64,000 nt of DNA from Rheinheimera mangrovi (GTDB taxonomy: Bacteria; Pseudomonadota; Gammaproteobacteria; Enterobacterales; Alteromonadaceae), in NCBI RefSeq assembly GCF_003990335.1, contig NZ_CP034683.1:1006501-1070500 (forward strand), written 5' to 3'. The position numbers and the translations under genes were made by a program. How positions within the stretch are numbered: the first letter of the stretch is position 1; every line of letters starts with the position of its first letter. Under the pieces are notes generated by a model. It was not told where the DNA came from. It saw nothing but the letters and a program-made list of their open reading frames with translations, and made no database searches. Positions 26,227 through 38,004 of the stretch are shown piece after piece.

Positions 26227-26934
26227 ATGAAGAAGTTTAGTTATCTCGCTGTTATGGCAGCATTTTTAAGTACCGGATTGTCAGCTCAGGCTGTGTTGCC
26301 TGAAGTGAATCAAGCCTTTTCTGAAGTGGGTTTGAAAGTAAAAGCTGTGGCAGATTCTTCTGTGCCTGGCATGTTGCAAGTGCAAACTGACAAAGGTTTA
26401 TTTTTTATGTCGGAAAATAAACAGTATTTGTTTGAAGGCAATATTTACGATTTAAAAAATAAAAAACTGGTCAATGAAGACATTCTGAAAGATATCCGTA
26501 AAGCAGGTGTAAAGGATTTTGATGACTCAGTGATTGAGTTTAAGGCCGCTGATGAAAAATACGTGATCCATGTATTTACTGACACCAGTTGTGGTTATTG
26601 CCGCAAGTTACATAACGAAATGGCGGATCTGAACAAGGCCGGTATTACGGTGCGTTACCTCGCTTTCCCACGTGGTGGCATTCAGTCAGCAACTTATGAC
26701 GAATTACAGTCGATTTGGTGTGCTAAAGATACAAAACAGGCGCTGACCGATGCAAAAGGTGGCAAAGCGGTAAAACAAGCCAGTTGTCAAAACAAAGTGG
26801 CACAGCAGTTCGAGTTAGGCCAAAGCTTTGGTATTACTGGCACTCCTGCGCTGATCCTGCCTGATGGCCGTTTAATTCCTGGTTATCAACCCGCTGCAGC
26901 TTTGGTGGCCGTCCTGAGTCAAAATACGCCATAA
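26227..26934 (+). CDS. dsbC: Thiol:disulfide isomerase DsbC
   Basis: Reshuffles wrong disulfides in periplasmic proteins and is kept reduced by DsbD. Signal peptide 1-22 (cleaved after AQA), N-terminal dimerisation domain (about 23-85), linker helix and thioredoxin fold with CGYC (Cys122, Cys125). The second structural disulfide (IWCAKD and ASCQNK) and the cis-Pro loop TGTPAL are also present. At 235 aa it equals E. coli DsbC (236). It starts 21 bp after xerD, and recJ follows after 12 bp, so all three are probably one transcript. Confidence 0.96.
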   Translation: MKKFSYLAVMAAFLSTGLSAQAVLPEVNQAFSEVGLKVKAVADSSVPGMLQVQTDKGLFFMSENKQYLFEGNIYDLKNKKLVNEDILKDIRKAGVKDFDDSVIEFKAADEKYVIHVFTDTSCGYCRKLHNEMADLNKAGITVRYLAFPRGGIQSATYDELQSIWCAKDTKQALTDAKGGKAVKQASCQNKVAQQFELGQSFGITGTPALILPDGRLIPGYQPAAALVAVLSQNTP

Positions 26935-26946
26935 GCAGGTTTTAGT

Positions 26947-28677
26947 GTGAGTATCACAAAAGAATTACAACGCCGGTCTGTGCCGGCTATATCGGCTGAA
27001 TTGGCGCAGTACCATCCGGTGATCCAGCGTATTTATGCCAGCCGAGGTATTGAAAGTTCAGAGCAACTGGCTCGTGGCGCTGCTCAACTGCTGTCTTTTA
27101 CCAGACTGAAAGGCATTTCTTCCGCTGTGACTTTGTTGATTGATGCTTTGCAGCAGCAACAACATATTGTCATAGTCGGCGATTTTGATGCAGATGGCGC
27201 CACCAGCACAGCCACTTTGCTGACCGGCTTAAAAAGCCTGGGTTTTAAGCATGTGGAGTATCTGGTGCCCAACCGTTTTGAATACGGTTATGGCTTGTCG
27301 GTTGAAATGGCGGAAATTGCAGTAGCTCAGGGCGCTCAACTAATAGTGACAGTAGACAACGGCATTTCAGCGATAGACGGCATAGCGCTGGCGAAAAAAA
27401 TGGGCGTCAAAGTACTGGTCACAGACCACCATTTACCAGGCAATGAGCTGCCGGATGCTGACGCTATAGTCAATCCAAATCAGCCGGGTTGTGACTTTCC
27501 CAGTAAGCAGCTTGCTGGTGTGGGGGTGGCCTTTTATCTGTTGCTGGCGCTGCGTGCTGAACTTCGTACTCAAGGTTATTTTACTGAAACTCAACCCGAA
27601 CCTAATTTGGCGGACCTGTTGGATCTGGTGGCTTTAGGCACAGTAGCTGACGTAGTGCCACTGGATACCAATAACAGAATTCTGGTGCATCAGGGCCTGC
27701 AACGTATTCGCAGTGGTAAGGCGAGACCCGGCGTTCAGGCGCTGATTGACGTGGCCAACCGTAAAGCGGAAAAGCTAACAGCCCAGGATTTTGGTTTTGC
27801 GTTAGCGCCACGTTTAAATGCGGCCGGTCGTTTAGATGATATGGGCCTTGGCATCAGCTGTTTATTAGCGCCTGATTTGCCCCGTGCCCGTATGTATGCT
27901 GCAGAACTTGATAGTTTAAACGTCGAGCGCCGTGAAATAGAGCAGGGCATGCAGCAGGAAGCTCAGGCTTATTTACAGCGTTTGTCTTTCGCTGCTGAAG
28001 AGTTGCCGGACGCTTTGTGTTTGTACCAGAGTGACTGGCATCAGGGCGTGATCGGGATTTTGGCTGGCCGGATTAAAGAGCAATACCACAGACCTGTACT
28101 GGTGTTTGCACAAGGCGATGCAGGCGAGCTTAAAGGTTCGGCCCGCTCTATTCCTGGTCTGCATATCCGCGATTTATTAGATGAAGTTTCTACTCAATAC
28201 CCGGGCCTGATTAAAAAGTTTGGTGGCCATGCCATGGCGGCTGGTTTAACTATTGCCGAAGAGCGTTTTGAAACCTTTAAGCTGGCGTTGAACTTTGTTG
28301 CGAAAAAGTACCTGACGCCGGAGCTGTTGACCGCTGTGCTTTATACAGACGGTGATTTGAGCAGTGACTGTTTGTCTGTACCTTTTGCCCGGCTGCTACA
28401 ACAAGCTGGCCCCTGGGGACAAGCCTTTCCTGAGCCGGTATTTGAAGGTGAATTTATTATCCGGCAACAACGTCTGCTGGCGGATAAACACCTGAAACTG
28501 ATGCTGGAATCCAGTGAGGGTAATCTGGTTGATGCCATTTGGTTTAATGCCGACAACAAAGCCTGGCCTGATGCCAACGTCAAAAAAATCCGCGTGGCTT
28601 ATCAGCTGGATATCAACGACTACAGAGATCAACAATCTGTGCAGTTGATTGTCCGGTTGATTGAAAAAATAGGGTAA
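26947..28677 (+). CDS. recJ: Single-strand-specific exonuclease RecJ
   Basis: Degrades single-stranded DNA 5' to 3' in recombination and mismatch repair. DHH-family motifs in order: VGDFDADGATST (near 80), VTVDNGIS, TDHHLPG (the DHH motif), NPNQPGCDFP, then the DHHA1 domain with GGHAMAAGL (near 420) and a C-terminal OB-fold. Length 576 aa compares with 577 in E. coli. GTG 26947 is the only start close to the dsbC stop. Confidence 0.96.
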   Translation: MSITKELQRRSVPAISAELAQYHPVIQRIYASRGIESSEQLARGAAQLLSFTRLKGISSAVTLLIDALQQQQHIVIVGDFDADGATSTATLLTGLKSLGFKHVEYLVPNRFEYGYGLSVEMAEIAVAQGAQLIVTVDNGISAIDGIALAKKMGVKVLVTDHHLPGNELPDADAIVNPNQPGCDFPSKQLAGVGVAFYLLLALRAELRTQGYFTETQPEPNLADLLDLVALGTVADVVPLDTNNRILVHQGLQRIRSGKARPGVQALIDVANRKAEKLTAQDFGFALAPRLNAAGRLDDMGLGISCLLAPDLPRARMYAAELDSLNVERREIEQGMQQEAQAYLQRLSFAAEELPDALCLYQSDWHQGVIGILAGRIKEQYHRPVLVFAQGDAGELKGSARSIPGLHIRDLLDEVSTQYPGLIKKFGGHAMAAGLTIAEERFETFKLALNFVAKKYLTPELLTAVLYTDGDLSSDCLSVPFARLLQQAGPWGQAFPEPVFEGEFIIRQQRLLADKHLKLMLESSEGNLVDAIWFNADNKAWPDANVKKIRVAYQLDINDYRDQQSVQLIVRLIEKIG

Positions 28678-28816
28678 GCCTGAAGATAAAGAGTGAACGC
28701 GGACTTTCGGGCTTAGGTCCGTCTTGACTCTTTCAACAGAAAATCGTCGGGATGGCTGCATGTCTGCAGAAAAATTGCTACAATCGCCACCAATTTTTTT
28801 CTAAGCGCCTTAAATC

Positions 28817-29915
28817 ATGTTTGAAGTAAATCCGGTATACAACGCCATCAAAGACCTGACTGAACGCACCAACGTGCTTCGGGGGTATCTTTGACTACGA
28901 CGCCAAAAAAGAAAAGCTAGAAGAAGTCAGCCGTGAGCTGGAAGATTCTGCCGTCTGGAATAACCCTGAGTATGCTCAGTCTTTAGGTAAGGAACGTTCA
29001 GCGCTGGAGCAGATTGTCGGCACGATCGACAAACTGGATCAGGGCCTGGAAGACGTGGCCGGTTTAATTGAACTGGCTATTGAAGCCGAAGACGAAGGTA
29101 CTTTTATTGAGGCTCAGGACGAATTAGCCGGCCTGGAAGCTCAGCTGGCCAAGCTGGAATTCCGTCGTATGTTCTCTGGCAAAAGCGATCCGGCCGATTG
29201 TTACCTGGATATTCAATCCGGTTCTGGTGGTACTGAAGCTCAGGACTGGGCCAGCATGCTAATGCGGATGTATTTACGCTGGGGCGAAGCCAAAGGCTTT
29301 AAACCTGAACTGTACGAAGTGACAGACGGCGACGTGGCGGGTATTAAAGGTTGTACTATCAAATTTACCGGCGAATACGCTTACGGCTGGTTACGTACTG
29401 AAACGGGCGTGCACCGTTTAGTCCGCAAGAGTCCATTTGACTCAGGCAACCGCCGCCATACCTCTTTTGCCTCTGTGTTCGTATCGCCTGAAGTCGATGA
29501 CGACATTGAAATCGAAATCAACCCGGCCGATTTACGGATAGATACTTACCGTGCATCCGGTGCCGGTGGTCAGCACGTCAACAGAACAGATTCTGCGGTG
29601 CGTATTACCCACTTACCGACCAATATAGTGGTGCAGTGTCAAAACGATCGCTCGCAGCACAAAAACCGTGACAATGCCTACAAGCAGTTACGCGCCAAGT
29701 TGTATGAGTTTGAATTGCAAAAGCAAAATGCAGAGAAACAAGCGCTGGAAGACACCAAGTCCGATATCGGCTGGGGTAGCCAGATCCGGTCGTACGTGCT
29801 GGATGATTCACGCATTAAAGATTTACGTACCGGCGTTGAAACCCGGAACACTCAGTCCGTACTGGACGGGGATTTAGATAAATTTATCGAAGCCAGTTTA
29901 AAAGCCGGTTTGTAA
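28817..29915 (+). CDS. prfB: Peptide chain release factor 2 (programmed +1 frameshift)
   Basis: Releases peptides at UGA and UAA. The gene is read from ATG 28817 for 25 codons to an in-frame TGA (28892-28894), then shifts +1 so that translation continues at GAC 28893 to 29915, for a 365-residue product, the same as E. coli RF2. The slip site is CTT TGA C, with a purine-rich GGGGG at 28881-28885 as internal Shine-Dalgarno. RF2 hallmarks follow: SPF tripeptide in [11 protein letters not shown] for stop-codon recognition and GGQ in [14 protein letters not shown] for peptidyl-tRNA hydrolysis. Autoregulation by RF2 level follows from the shift. Confidence 0.97.
28880..28896 (+). promoter_or_regulatory. 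RF2 +1 recoding site
   Basis: CGGGGGTATCTTTGAC: a Shine-Dalgarno-like G run, a short spacer, then CTT TGA C. Slow termination at TGA when RF2 is scarce lets tRNA-Leu slip onto TTT, giving full-length RF2. Confidence 0.95.
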
Positions 29916-29940
29916 TTTAGTTTATTATCAGGAACTTATC

Positions 29941-31467
29941 ATGTCTGAACAAAATACGCCTATCGAAGAACATCAGGACGTCAATAAACTGATTGCAGAG
30001 CGTAAACATAAGCTGGCTGGCTTACGTGAGCAAGGCAACCCATTCCCGAATGATTTCCGCCGCGATGCGACTTCGGACCAGATCCTGGCTCAGTACGAGC
30101 AGTTCAGTAAAGAAGAGCTGGAAGAGAAAAAAATCCGTGTCACTGTAGCAGGCCGCATTATGCTGCGCCGTGTGATGGGTAAAGCCAGCTTCGCCACTAT
30201 TCAGGACGTTGGCGGCAAAATTCAGCTGTATGTTGCGCTGAAAAGCCTGCCGGAAGGCGTGTATGAAGAAGGGTTTAAAAAGTGGGATTTAGGTGACATC
30301 ATCGGTGGTAGCGGTGTGTTATTTAAAACTCAGACCGGTGAGCTGACCGTTTGGCTGGATGAAGTTCGTCTGCTGACGAAAGCCTTGCGCCCGTTGCCGG
30401 ATAAATTCCACGGTTTAACCGATCAGGAAGCCTGTTACCGTCAACGTTATTTGGATCTGATCGTCAACGACCAGTCACGTAAAACCTTTTTAATCCGTTC
30501 AAAAACTGTGGCTTATATCCGTCAGTTTTTTAACAGCAAAGGCTTTTTAGAAGTAGAAACCCCAATGCTGCAAAGCATTCCAGGTGGTGCTTCAGCCCGC
30601 CCGTTCGAGACGCACCACAATGCGCTGGATATGCAAATGTTCCTGCGTATAGCTCCAGAGCTGTATTTAAAGCGTCTGGTTGTGGGTGGTTTTGAGAAAG
30701 TATTTGAGCTGAACCGTAACTTCCGTAACGAAGGCGTTTCAACCCGTCATAACCCAGAATTCACTATGCTGGAATTCTACTGGGCTTATGCTGATTACAA
30801 CGACCTGATGGATATCACTGAAGAGTTATTCCGTGGTCTGGCACAGTCCGTGTTAGGCACCACTGAAGTGCAGTATCAGGGCAACGTATTTGACTTCGGC
30901 AAGCCTTTTGCCCGTATGTCAGTGACTGAATCTATTCTGCATTACAACCCGGACGTTAAACTGGAGCAGTTAACGACCCGTGAAGCGGTAGCTGAATTGG
31001 CTAAGTCTTTAGGCATTGAAGTCAAAGCCAACTATGGCCATGGCCGTATTCTGATGGAAGTTTTTGATGAACTGGTCGAAACCAAGTTACAACAACCTAC
31101 TTTTATCACTGAATACCCGGCAGAGATTTCTCCGCTGGCCCGTCGTAATGACCATAATCCGGAAATCACTGACCGTTTTGAGTTCTTTATCGGTGGTCGT
31201 GAATTAGGCAATGGTTTTAGCGAGTTAAACGACGCTGAAGATCAGGCTGAACGTTTCCGTGAACAGGTTGCGCAAAAAGAAGCCGGCGATGACGAAGCCA
31301 TGTACTACGACGAAGATTTTGTCACAGCATTGGAACATGGTTTACCGCCAACAGCTGGTCAGGGTATTGGTATTGACCGTTTAGTGATGTTACTGGCCGA
31401 CGCGCCAAGCATCCGTGACGTCATTCTGTTCCCGCATATGCGTCATAGCGACAAGCAGGGTTCTTAA
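29941..31467 (+). CDS. lysS: Lysyl-tRNA synthetase, class II
   Basis: Charges tRNA-Lys. N-terminal OB-fold anticodon-binding domain (about 60-165) with [13 protein letters not shown]; catalytic domain with motif 2 around [20 protein letters not shown] and motif 3 in [10 protein letters not shown] near the end. Length 508 aa compares with 505 in E. coli LysS. It follows prfB by 25 bp, as in E. coli, and is followed by a terminator that closes the xerD-to-lysS block. Confidence 0.97.
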   Translation: MSEQNTPIEEHQDVNKLIAERKHKLAGLREQGNPFPNDFRRDATSDQILAQYEQFSKEELEEKKIRVTVAGRIMLRRVMGKASFATIQDVGGKIQLYVALKSLPEGVYEEGFKKWDLGDIIGGSGVLFKTQTGELTVWLDEVRLLTKALRPLPDKFHGLTDQEACYRQRYLDLIVNDQSRKTFLIRSKTVAYIRQFFNSKGFLEVETPMLQSIPGGASARPFETHHNALDMQMFLRIAPELYLKRLVVGGFEKVFELNRNFRNEGVSTRHNPEFTMLEFYWAYADYNDLMDITEELFRGLAQSVLGTTEVQYQGNVFDFGKPFARMSVTESILHYNPDVKLEQLTTREAVAELAKSLGIEVKANYGHGRILMEVFDELVETKLQQPTFITEYPAEISPLARRNDHNPEITDRFEFFIGGRELGNGFSELNDAEDQAERFREQVAQKEAGDDEAMYYDEDFVTALEHGLPPTAGQGIGIDRLVMLLADAPSIRDVILFPHMRHSDKQGS

Positions 31468-31480
31468 GTTTTGAATTTTA

Positions 31481-31504
31481 AAGGCAGCGTAAGCTGCCTT
31501 TTTC
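31481..31504 (+). terminator. Intrinsic terminator after lysS
   Basis: AAGGCAGC, loop GTAA and GCTGCCTT are followed by TTTC. Confidence 0.85.
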
Positions 31505-31577
31505 TTCTGCCCTTAAGCGAAAACAGCGCCTTTCGCTGTGCTTTACTGATTTATTATTTTTTTATCCTGCCTTTTGA

Positions 31578-31614
31578 TTGAGCACCAAGCCGCCCTTTGT
31601 TATAATTTTCCCCC
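31578..31614 (+). promoter_or_regulatory. pyrG promoter candidate with C-run at start site
   Basis: TTGAGC, a 17-base spacer and a perfect TATAAT (31601-31606). Five C residues (31610-31614) lie where transcription should begin. Confidence 0.65.
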
Positions 31615-31629
31615 GTCCTAAGTTCGTAA

Positions 31630-33300
<1,671 letters not shown>

Positions 33301-33307
33301 TTTGATT

Positions 33308-33334
33308 AAAGCCGGGCCACAAAGTCCGGCTTTT
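33308..33334 (+). terminator. Intrinsic terminator between pyrG and eno
   Basis: AAAGCCGG and CCGGCTTT form an 8-bp stem ending in TTTTG, 8 bp after the pyrG stop. Confidence 0.8.
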
Positions 33335-33361
33335 GTTTATGCAGCATAGAAGGGGATTTAC

Positions 33362-34657
33362 ATGTCTGAGATCGTCAATATCATCGCCCGTGAGATCATG
33401 GATTCACGTGGTAACCCAACAGTAGAAGCTGACGTTTTCCTGGCCAGTGGTGCTATGGGTCGTGGCTGTGCGCCATCTGGTGCTTCTACTGGTACCCGTG
33501 AAGCTTTAGAACTGCGCGATGGTGACAAAAGCCGTTATTTAGGTAAAGGTGTTCGCACTGCTGTGGCCAATATCGATGGTCCAATCAAAGCGGCCTTAAT
33601 CGGCAAAAATGCGTATAAACAAGCAGAAATTGACCAGATCATGATCGATCTGGATGGCACAGAATCTAAATCTAAATTAGGTGCTAACGCTATTCTGGCT
33701 GTGTCCTTAGCCGTAGCCCGCGCAGCAGCTGCTGATAAAAAGATCCCACTGTATCAGCACATTGCGGACTTAAATGGCACCCCTGGTGTTTACTCTATGC
33801 CAGTTCCAATGATGAACATCATCAATGGTGGTGAGCATGCCGATAACAACGTGGATATTCAGGAGTTTATGGTTCAGCCTGTTGGCGCCAAGACCTTCGC
33901 TGAAGCTCTGCGTATGGGCGCCGAAATTTTCCACCAGCTGAAAAAAGAACTGCACAGTCAGGGCTTAAACACAGCTGTAGGTGATGAAGGTGGTTTCGCG
34001 CCGGATCTGAAGTCTAACGAAGAAGCTTTAACTGTGATCTCTAAAGCTGTAGCCGCTGCAGGTTACGAGCTGAATAAAGACATCACTTTGGCATTAGACT
34101 GTGCAGCTTCTGAGTTTTATGTTGATGGTAAATACAAGCTGTCTGGCGAAGGCAAAGAATTCACTTCTTATGAATTCAACGACTTCCTGGCTGGTTTAGC
34201 GACCCGTTTCCCTATAGTTTCAATCGAAGACGGTTTGGATGAGTCAGATTGGGATGGCTGGAAAGACATGACCAATAAAATGGGCAACAAAATCCAGCTG
34301 GTCGGCGACGATTTATTCGTGACCAACACCAAGATCCTGACCCGTGGTATTGAACAGGGCATTGGTAACTCTATCCTGATCAAATTTAACCAAATCGGCA
34401 GTTTAACTGAAACTTTAGCAGCCATTAAAATGGCGAAAGATGCGGGTTTCACTGCGGTTATTTCTCACCGTTCAGGCGAAACTGAAGATGCCTTTATTGC
34501 TGACTTAGCTGTAGGTACTGCTGCTGGTCAAATCAAAACTGGTTCTTTATGCCGTTCAGACCGCGTGTCTAAGTACAACCAATTACTGCGTATCGAGCAG
34601 GAATTAGGTGCTAAAGCCCCGTACCGTGGTCGTGTAGAAATTAAAGGCCAGGCGTAA
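33362..34657 (+). CDS. eno: Enolase
   Basis: Interconverts 2-phosphoglycerate and phosphoenolpyruvate; in E. coli-like bacteria it is also a degradosome subunit. Signatures: GAPSGASTG loop, metal ligands in [23 protein letters not shown] and VGDDLFVTN, the catalytic Lys in [13 protein letters not shown] and the SHRSGETED motif. Length 431 aa is standard. AGGGG lies 7 bases before the ATG. Confidence 0.98.
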   Translation: MSEIVNIIAREIMDSRGNPTVEADVFLASGAMGRGCAPSGASTGTREALELRDGDKSRYLGKGVRTAVANIDGPIKAALIGKNAYKQAEIDQIMIDLDGTESKSKLGANAILAVSLAVARAAAADKKIPLYQHIADLNGTPGVYSMPVPMMNIINGGEHADNNVDIQEFMVQPVGAKTFAEALRMGAEIFHQLKKELHSQGLNTAVGDEGGFAPDLKSNEEALTVISKAVAAAGYELNKDITLALDCAASEFYVDGKYKLSGEGKEFTSYEFNDFLAGLATRFPIVSIEDGLDESDWDGWKDMTNKMGNKIQLVGDDLFVTNTKILTRGIEQGIGNSILIKFNQIGSLTETLAAIKMAKDAGFTAVISHRSGETEDAFIADLAVGTAAGQIKTGSLCRSDRVSKYNQLLRIEQELGAKAPYRGRVEIKGQA

Positions 34658-34670
34658 GCCAAGCCAGATA

Positions 34671-34713
34671 AACCAATCAAGGGGTATCTTCGTCTGACCC
34701 CTTGATTGGTTTT
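34671..34713 (+). terminator. Intrinsic terminator after eno
   Basis: AACCAATCAAGGGG and CCCCTTGATTGGTT form a 14-bp perfect stem with a 13-base loop and a short T run. Confidence 0.85.
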
Positions 34714-34736
34714 GCTCCCTTGATTACCATCAACGG

Positions 34737-35381
34737 ATGAAAAAACATTCAGCCGATCAACATCAGCTGTGGCAAGGCCCAGCGCAGGACCTGACTTATA
34801 CAGAGCTTTGTAACGCTTTGTATGAACGGGAGTTGATGCGTTATGCCAAAATGCCGCCCGAATTTTTAGCCAGTCTGCAAAAACGTTTAGCCAGTTTACC
34901 ATTTTATATCCGCCGCGCTGCCAGCAGTATTTTGTCACATAAGTCTCCGCTTGAAATCGATAGTCAGAATGCCAGCTGGATGGGACGTCAGAGCCCACAG
35001 TGTCCGGCCAAAGAGCAGGGTATAGAGCAAATTGAGCAGTTTTATTTAAAACACAGTAAATTGGCTTTGATAGTGCCTGTGTATCAAAACCAACAGTCTC
35101 TCGAAACTGTCTTTCTGGATTCGGTGGATGAAGTTGATCTGACAGGACAAAGGCTGCACTGCAACGAACATGGCTGGTTTAGTTTTAACGGCACCCCCCT
35201 TACTGATGAAAACAGTGATAAATTCCTGCTCAAGCCAACAAAAAGCTTAATGACCGCTGCTTGTTGTGGTCATCAGTGGCTAAACAGCGAACGTAAAAGC
35301 CCGCGGGTGCTGAGTTTAAGAGAATTATTGCTAGCAAGCCGGCTGAATTGGCAGAACTTTGCTAAGCCTTTTCAGCCCTAA
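34737..35381 (+). CDS. Hypothetical protein (214 aa) between eno and ftsB
   Basis: I do not recognise the family. The protein is soluble, with no signal peptide or membrane segment. It starts with a hydrophilic stretch, then a helical region YTELCNALYERELMRYAKMPPEFL, and a C-terminal half containing NEHGWFSFNGTPL and MTAACCGHQW. No catalytic pattern is evident. The ATG at 34737 has a poor binding site (CAACGG), so a weak or alternative start is possible. It sits directly downstream of the eno terminator and 93 bp before ftsB. Codon usage and base composition look like the neighbours, so it appears resident rather than recently acquired. Confidence 0.7.
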   Translation: MKKHSADQHQLWQGPAQDLTYTELCNALYERELMRYAKMPPEFLASLQKRLASLPFYIRRAASSILSHKSPLEIDSQNASWMGRQSPQCPAKEQGIEQIEQFYLKHSKLALIVPVYQNQQSLETVFLDSVDEVDLTGQRLHCNEHGWFSFNGTPLTDENSDKFLLKPTKSLMTAACCGHQWLNSERKSPRVLSLRELLLASRLNWQNFAKPFQP

Positions 35382-35474
35382 GTGGCATTTTTCCGCAATA
35401 AGCCCTTATTTTCGGCTTTCCACTCTGGCCGATAAGCTTCATAATACTTTCATCTCTTTATTTTTTGGTTCTCT

Positions 35475-35759
35475 ATGCGCCTGCTGGTTTTATTGCTACT
35501 CACGCTGCTTGCAGCTCTTCAACACCGCTTGTGGCTCGGCCAACATAGCGTGATGGAGTATTGGGCACATAAAACTGAGCTTGCCAAGATGGAACAACAA
35601 AATGAAGTGCTGGCTAAACGTAATAAATTACTGAAGGCCGATGTCACCGACCTGCAAATAGGTTTGGATGCGATTGAAGAACGGGCCCGTAACGAACTGG
35701 GTTTGATTAGGCACGACGAAGTATTTTTCCGGATTATTACCCCGCTGGACAAAAAATGA
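35475..35759 (+). CDS. ftsB: Cell division protein FtsB
   Basis: Forms the FtsQLB complex that activates septal peptidoglycan synthesis. Single N-terminal transmembrane helix (about 2-20), then a periplasmic coiled coil (about 28-75: KTELAKMEQQNEVLAKRNK) and the ERARNELGLIRHDEVFF end that contacts FtsQ. At 94 aa it is slightly shorter than E. coli FtsB (103). Its stop overlaps the ispD start by 4 bp (ATGA), the order seen in E. coli. Confidence 0.95.
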   Translation: MRLLVLLLLTLLAALQHRLWLGQHSVMEYWAHKTELAKMEQQNEVLAKRNKLLKADVTDLQIGLDAIEERARNELGLIRHDEVFFRIITPLDKK

Positions 35760-36445
35760 CCGCTATTCCTGCTGTTGCGACTGTGATCCCAGCCGCTGGT
35801 GTTGGCAAACGAATGAAGGCGGATAAGCCCAAACAGTACCTGCCACTTTGCGGTGTAACTGTACTGGAGCAGACTCTGCGTCGCTTAAAACAAGTTACTG
35901 CTTTACAGCAGTTTTATCTGGCGTTAAGCCCGGACGATCCCTATTTTCCAACATTGCCTTTAGCGACTGACTCAGGCATTCAACGGGTGGATGGTGGCCC
36001 TGAACGCGCCAACTCAGTGCTGAATGCTCTGGTTCAGATTGATGCGAAAGTCTATCCTTGGGTACTGGTACATGACGCGGCTCGCCCCGTAGTGCGGGTT
36101 AGTGATATCGAACTTTTAATTGATAGCTGCATCGAATCCAATCAGGGCGGCATTTTAGCCACGCCAGTACGCGATACCATGAAACGTGGTTCTGACAGGG
36201 TCGAGCACACTGTGGATAGAGCAGGTTTATGGCATGCCTATACGCCGCAATTGTTTCCTACAGCTTTGCTCAGAGATGCATTGCAACAGGCTTTAGCCCA
36301 GGGTGTGGCCATTACCGATGAGGCCAGTGCTATGGAATGGGCAGGATTACCTGTGCTTTTGGTGCAAGGGCATGCCGACAATATAAAAATTACTCAGGCT
36401 GAAGATTTAGCTTTGGCCGCTTTTTATCTGGAGCATTCTATATGA
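35756..36445 (+). CDS. ispD: 2-C-methyl-D-erythritol 4-phosphate cytidylyltransferase
   Basis: Third step of the MEP isoprenoid pathway: transfers CMP to methylerythritol phosphate. Nucleotide-binding start [20 protein letters not shown] with the catalytic Arg/Lys, VHDAARPVV in the middle and [10 protein letters not shown] near 190. 229 aa against 236 in E. coli. It overlaps both ftsB and ispF by 4 bp, indicating translational coupling. Confidence 0.96.
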   Translation: MTAIPAVATVIPAAGVGKRMKADKPKQYLPLCGVTVLEQTLRRLKQVTALQQFYLALSPDDPYFPTLPLATDSGIQRVDGGPERANSVLNALVQIDAKVYPWVLVHDAARPVVRVSDIELLIDSCIESNQGGILATPVRDTMKRGSDRVEHTVDRAGLWHAYTPQLFPTALLRDALQQALAQGVAITDEASAMEWAGLPVLLVQGHADNIKITQAEDLALAAFYLEHSI

Positions 36446-36924
36446 TGCCGTTTCGTATTGGTCATGGTTTTGACGTACACGCTTTTGGTGGCGAAGGCCC
36501 TATTACTTTAGGTGGAGTGAAAATCCCCTATCAGCAAGGATTACTAGCGCATTCCGATGGTGATGTGGTGCTGCATGCCGTGTCAGATGCTTTGTTAGGC
36601 GCTATGGCCTTAGGTGATATTGGCCATCATTTTCCGGACACTGACGCCGCCTTTAAAGGCATCGACAGCCGTATTTTATTACGCAAGGTGTTTGCTGATG
36701 TCAAAGCTTTAGGTTATGAAGTCGGTAATCTGGATGTGACCATAATGGCGCAGGCACCAAAAATGGCTCCTCATATAGATGCGATGCGCGCCTGTATTGC
36801 CGAAGATCTGGTCTGTGGTTTATCGCAAGTGAATGTGAAAGCAACAACCACTGAAAAACTGGGTTTTGTGGGTCGTAAAGAAGGTATAGCCGTAGAAGCC
36901 GTAGTGCTGTTGGTGAAGTCTTAA
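36442..36924 (+). CDS. ispF: 2-C-methyl-D-erythritol 2,4-cyclodiphosphate synthase
   Basis: Fifth step of the MEP pathway, forming the cyclic diphosphate. Zinc ligands in [11 protein letters not shown] (Asp and His) and [19 protein letters not shown]; substrate-contact [10 protein letters not shown] and [15 protein letters not shown]. 160 aa, as in E. coli. ATG 36442 and ATG 36445 are adjacent and either could be used. Confidence 0.97.
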   Translation: MMPFRIGHGFDVHAFGGEGPITLGGVKIPYQQGLLAHSDGDVVLHAVSDALLGAMALGDIGHHFPDTDAAFKGIDSRILLRKVFADVKALGYEVGNLDVTIMAQAPKMAPHIDAMRACIAEDLVCGLSQVNVKATTTEKLGFVGRKEGIAVEAVVLLVKS

Positions 36925-37976
36925 TGGCGTTGATAGCAGAGCTGCCAAAGCTAAGTTACCTTTACGGTCAACCTGAAGTTACTGCGTTGCTACGTGTACA
37001 ACCTGATGATTTTATTGTGGTTGAGGAGCTGAGTTTTACACCGACAGGCGCAGGCGAGCATATGTTGCTGCTGGTGGAAAAAATTGGCCAGAATACTCAG
37101 TATGTTGCCAAGCTACTAGCGGAATTGGTTGGTTGTAAAGCCCGTCAGGTCAGTTATGCAGGTTTAAAAGACCGCCATGCGGTCACTCGTCAGTGGTTTT
37201 GTGTGCCAGTGCCTATCAAACAACAACTGAACTGGCATGAATGGAACATCGAAGGCGTTAAAATTCTCGACAGTATCCGCCATCAGCGCCGGTTAAAGTT
37301 AGGTTCAATAAAATACAACGAATTTAGCCTGACCTTACGGGATGTCAGTGATATTCCTGCTCTGTTAGAGCGGTTAGAGTTAGTAAAAAAAGGCGTGCCG
37401 AATTATTACGGCGAACAACGTTTTGGTATTCAGGGCGGTAATTTGCGTTTAGCCGAACAGTTGTTTTCCGGCGGTGGTATTGAAGATCGGAAAATACGCG
37501 GTTTAGCTTTATCGGCCAGCCGTTCTTTTTTGTTTAATTTGCAGGTCGATGCGCGGGTAAAAGCTGGTACTTTTAACCAATTATTGACTGGCGAAGTAGT
37601 GCAACTGGATGGTTCAGGTTCGATTTTTAAAGTACCGCAAGTCGATGATACTTTACGTCAGCGCTTAGTGGAGGCTGATATTCATCCTACGGCTGGCCTG
37701 CCTGGTTTAGGTGAACCGCTAATCACCGCCGATGCGCTGACTTTTGAGCAACAAAGTCTGCAGCCCTGGCAGCATTGGGTCGACAAACTGGCTGAGTTAA
37801 ATGTCAGGGCCGAACGTCGTTCTATCCGGGTTCTGCCGGCAGAATTAAAGGCTGAAGTACAAGGCTTCAACGTGAAAATTAGCTTTAAACTCTATTCAGG
37901 TTGTTTTGCCACTTCCGTACTGCGGGAGCTGGTAAATTATCAGGATGTACAACGTAATTACGCCACTTTGGATTAA
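36924..37976 (+). CDS. truD: tRNA pseudouridine(13) synthase TruD
   Basis: Modifies U13 of some tRNAs. The catalytic Asp lies in the YAGLKDRHAVTRQW motif (near 80-93), with NYYGEQRFGIQGGN near 155 and the inserted TRUD domain between. 350 aa against 349 in E. coli. It overlaps the ispF stop by one base (TAATG). Confidence 0.96.
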   Translation: MALIAELPKLSYLYGQPEVTALLRVQPDDFIVVEELSFTPTGAGEHMLLLVEKIGQNTQYVAKLLAELVGCKARQVSYAGLKDRHAVTRQWFCVPVPIKQQLNWHEWNIEGVKILDSIRHQRRLKLGSIKYNEFSLTLRDVSDIPALLERLELVKKGVPNYYGEQRFGIQGGNLRLAEQLFSGGGIEDRKIRGLALSASRSFLFNLQVDARVKAGTFNQLLTGEVVQLDGSGSIFKVPQVDDTLRQRLVEADIHPTAGLPGLGEPLITADALTFEQQSLQPWQHWVDKLAELNVRAERRSIRVLPAELKAEVQGFNVKISFKLYSGCFATSVLRELVNYQDVQRNYATLD

Positions 37977-38004
37977 TTACCACAGAGGCGAGGGCAGATC
38001 ATAA

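Noticed and set aside
28678..28816. recJ-prfB gap as a promoter plus terminator
   Set aside because: AAAGAGT/ACTCTTT and GGAC/GTCC arms and a TACAAT are present, but no matching -35 or T run, so nothing firm could be called.
28817..28894. prfB as a frameshifted pseudogene
   Set aside because: The break is the standard programmed RF2 frameshift, with slip site and internal Shine-Dalgarno.
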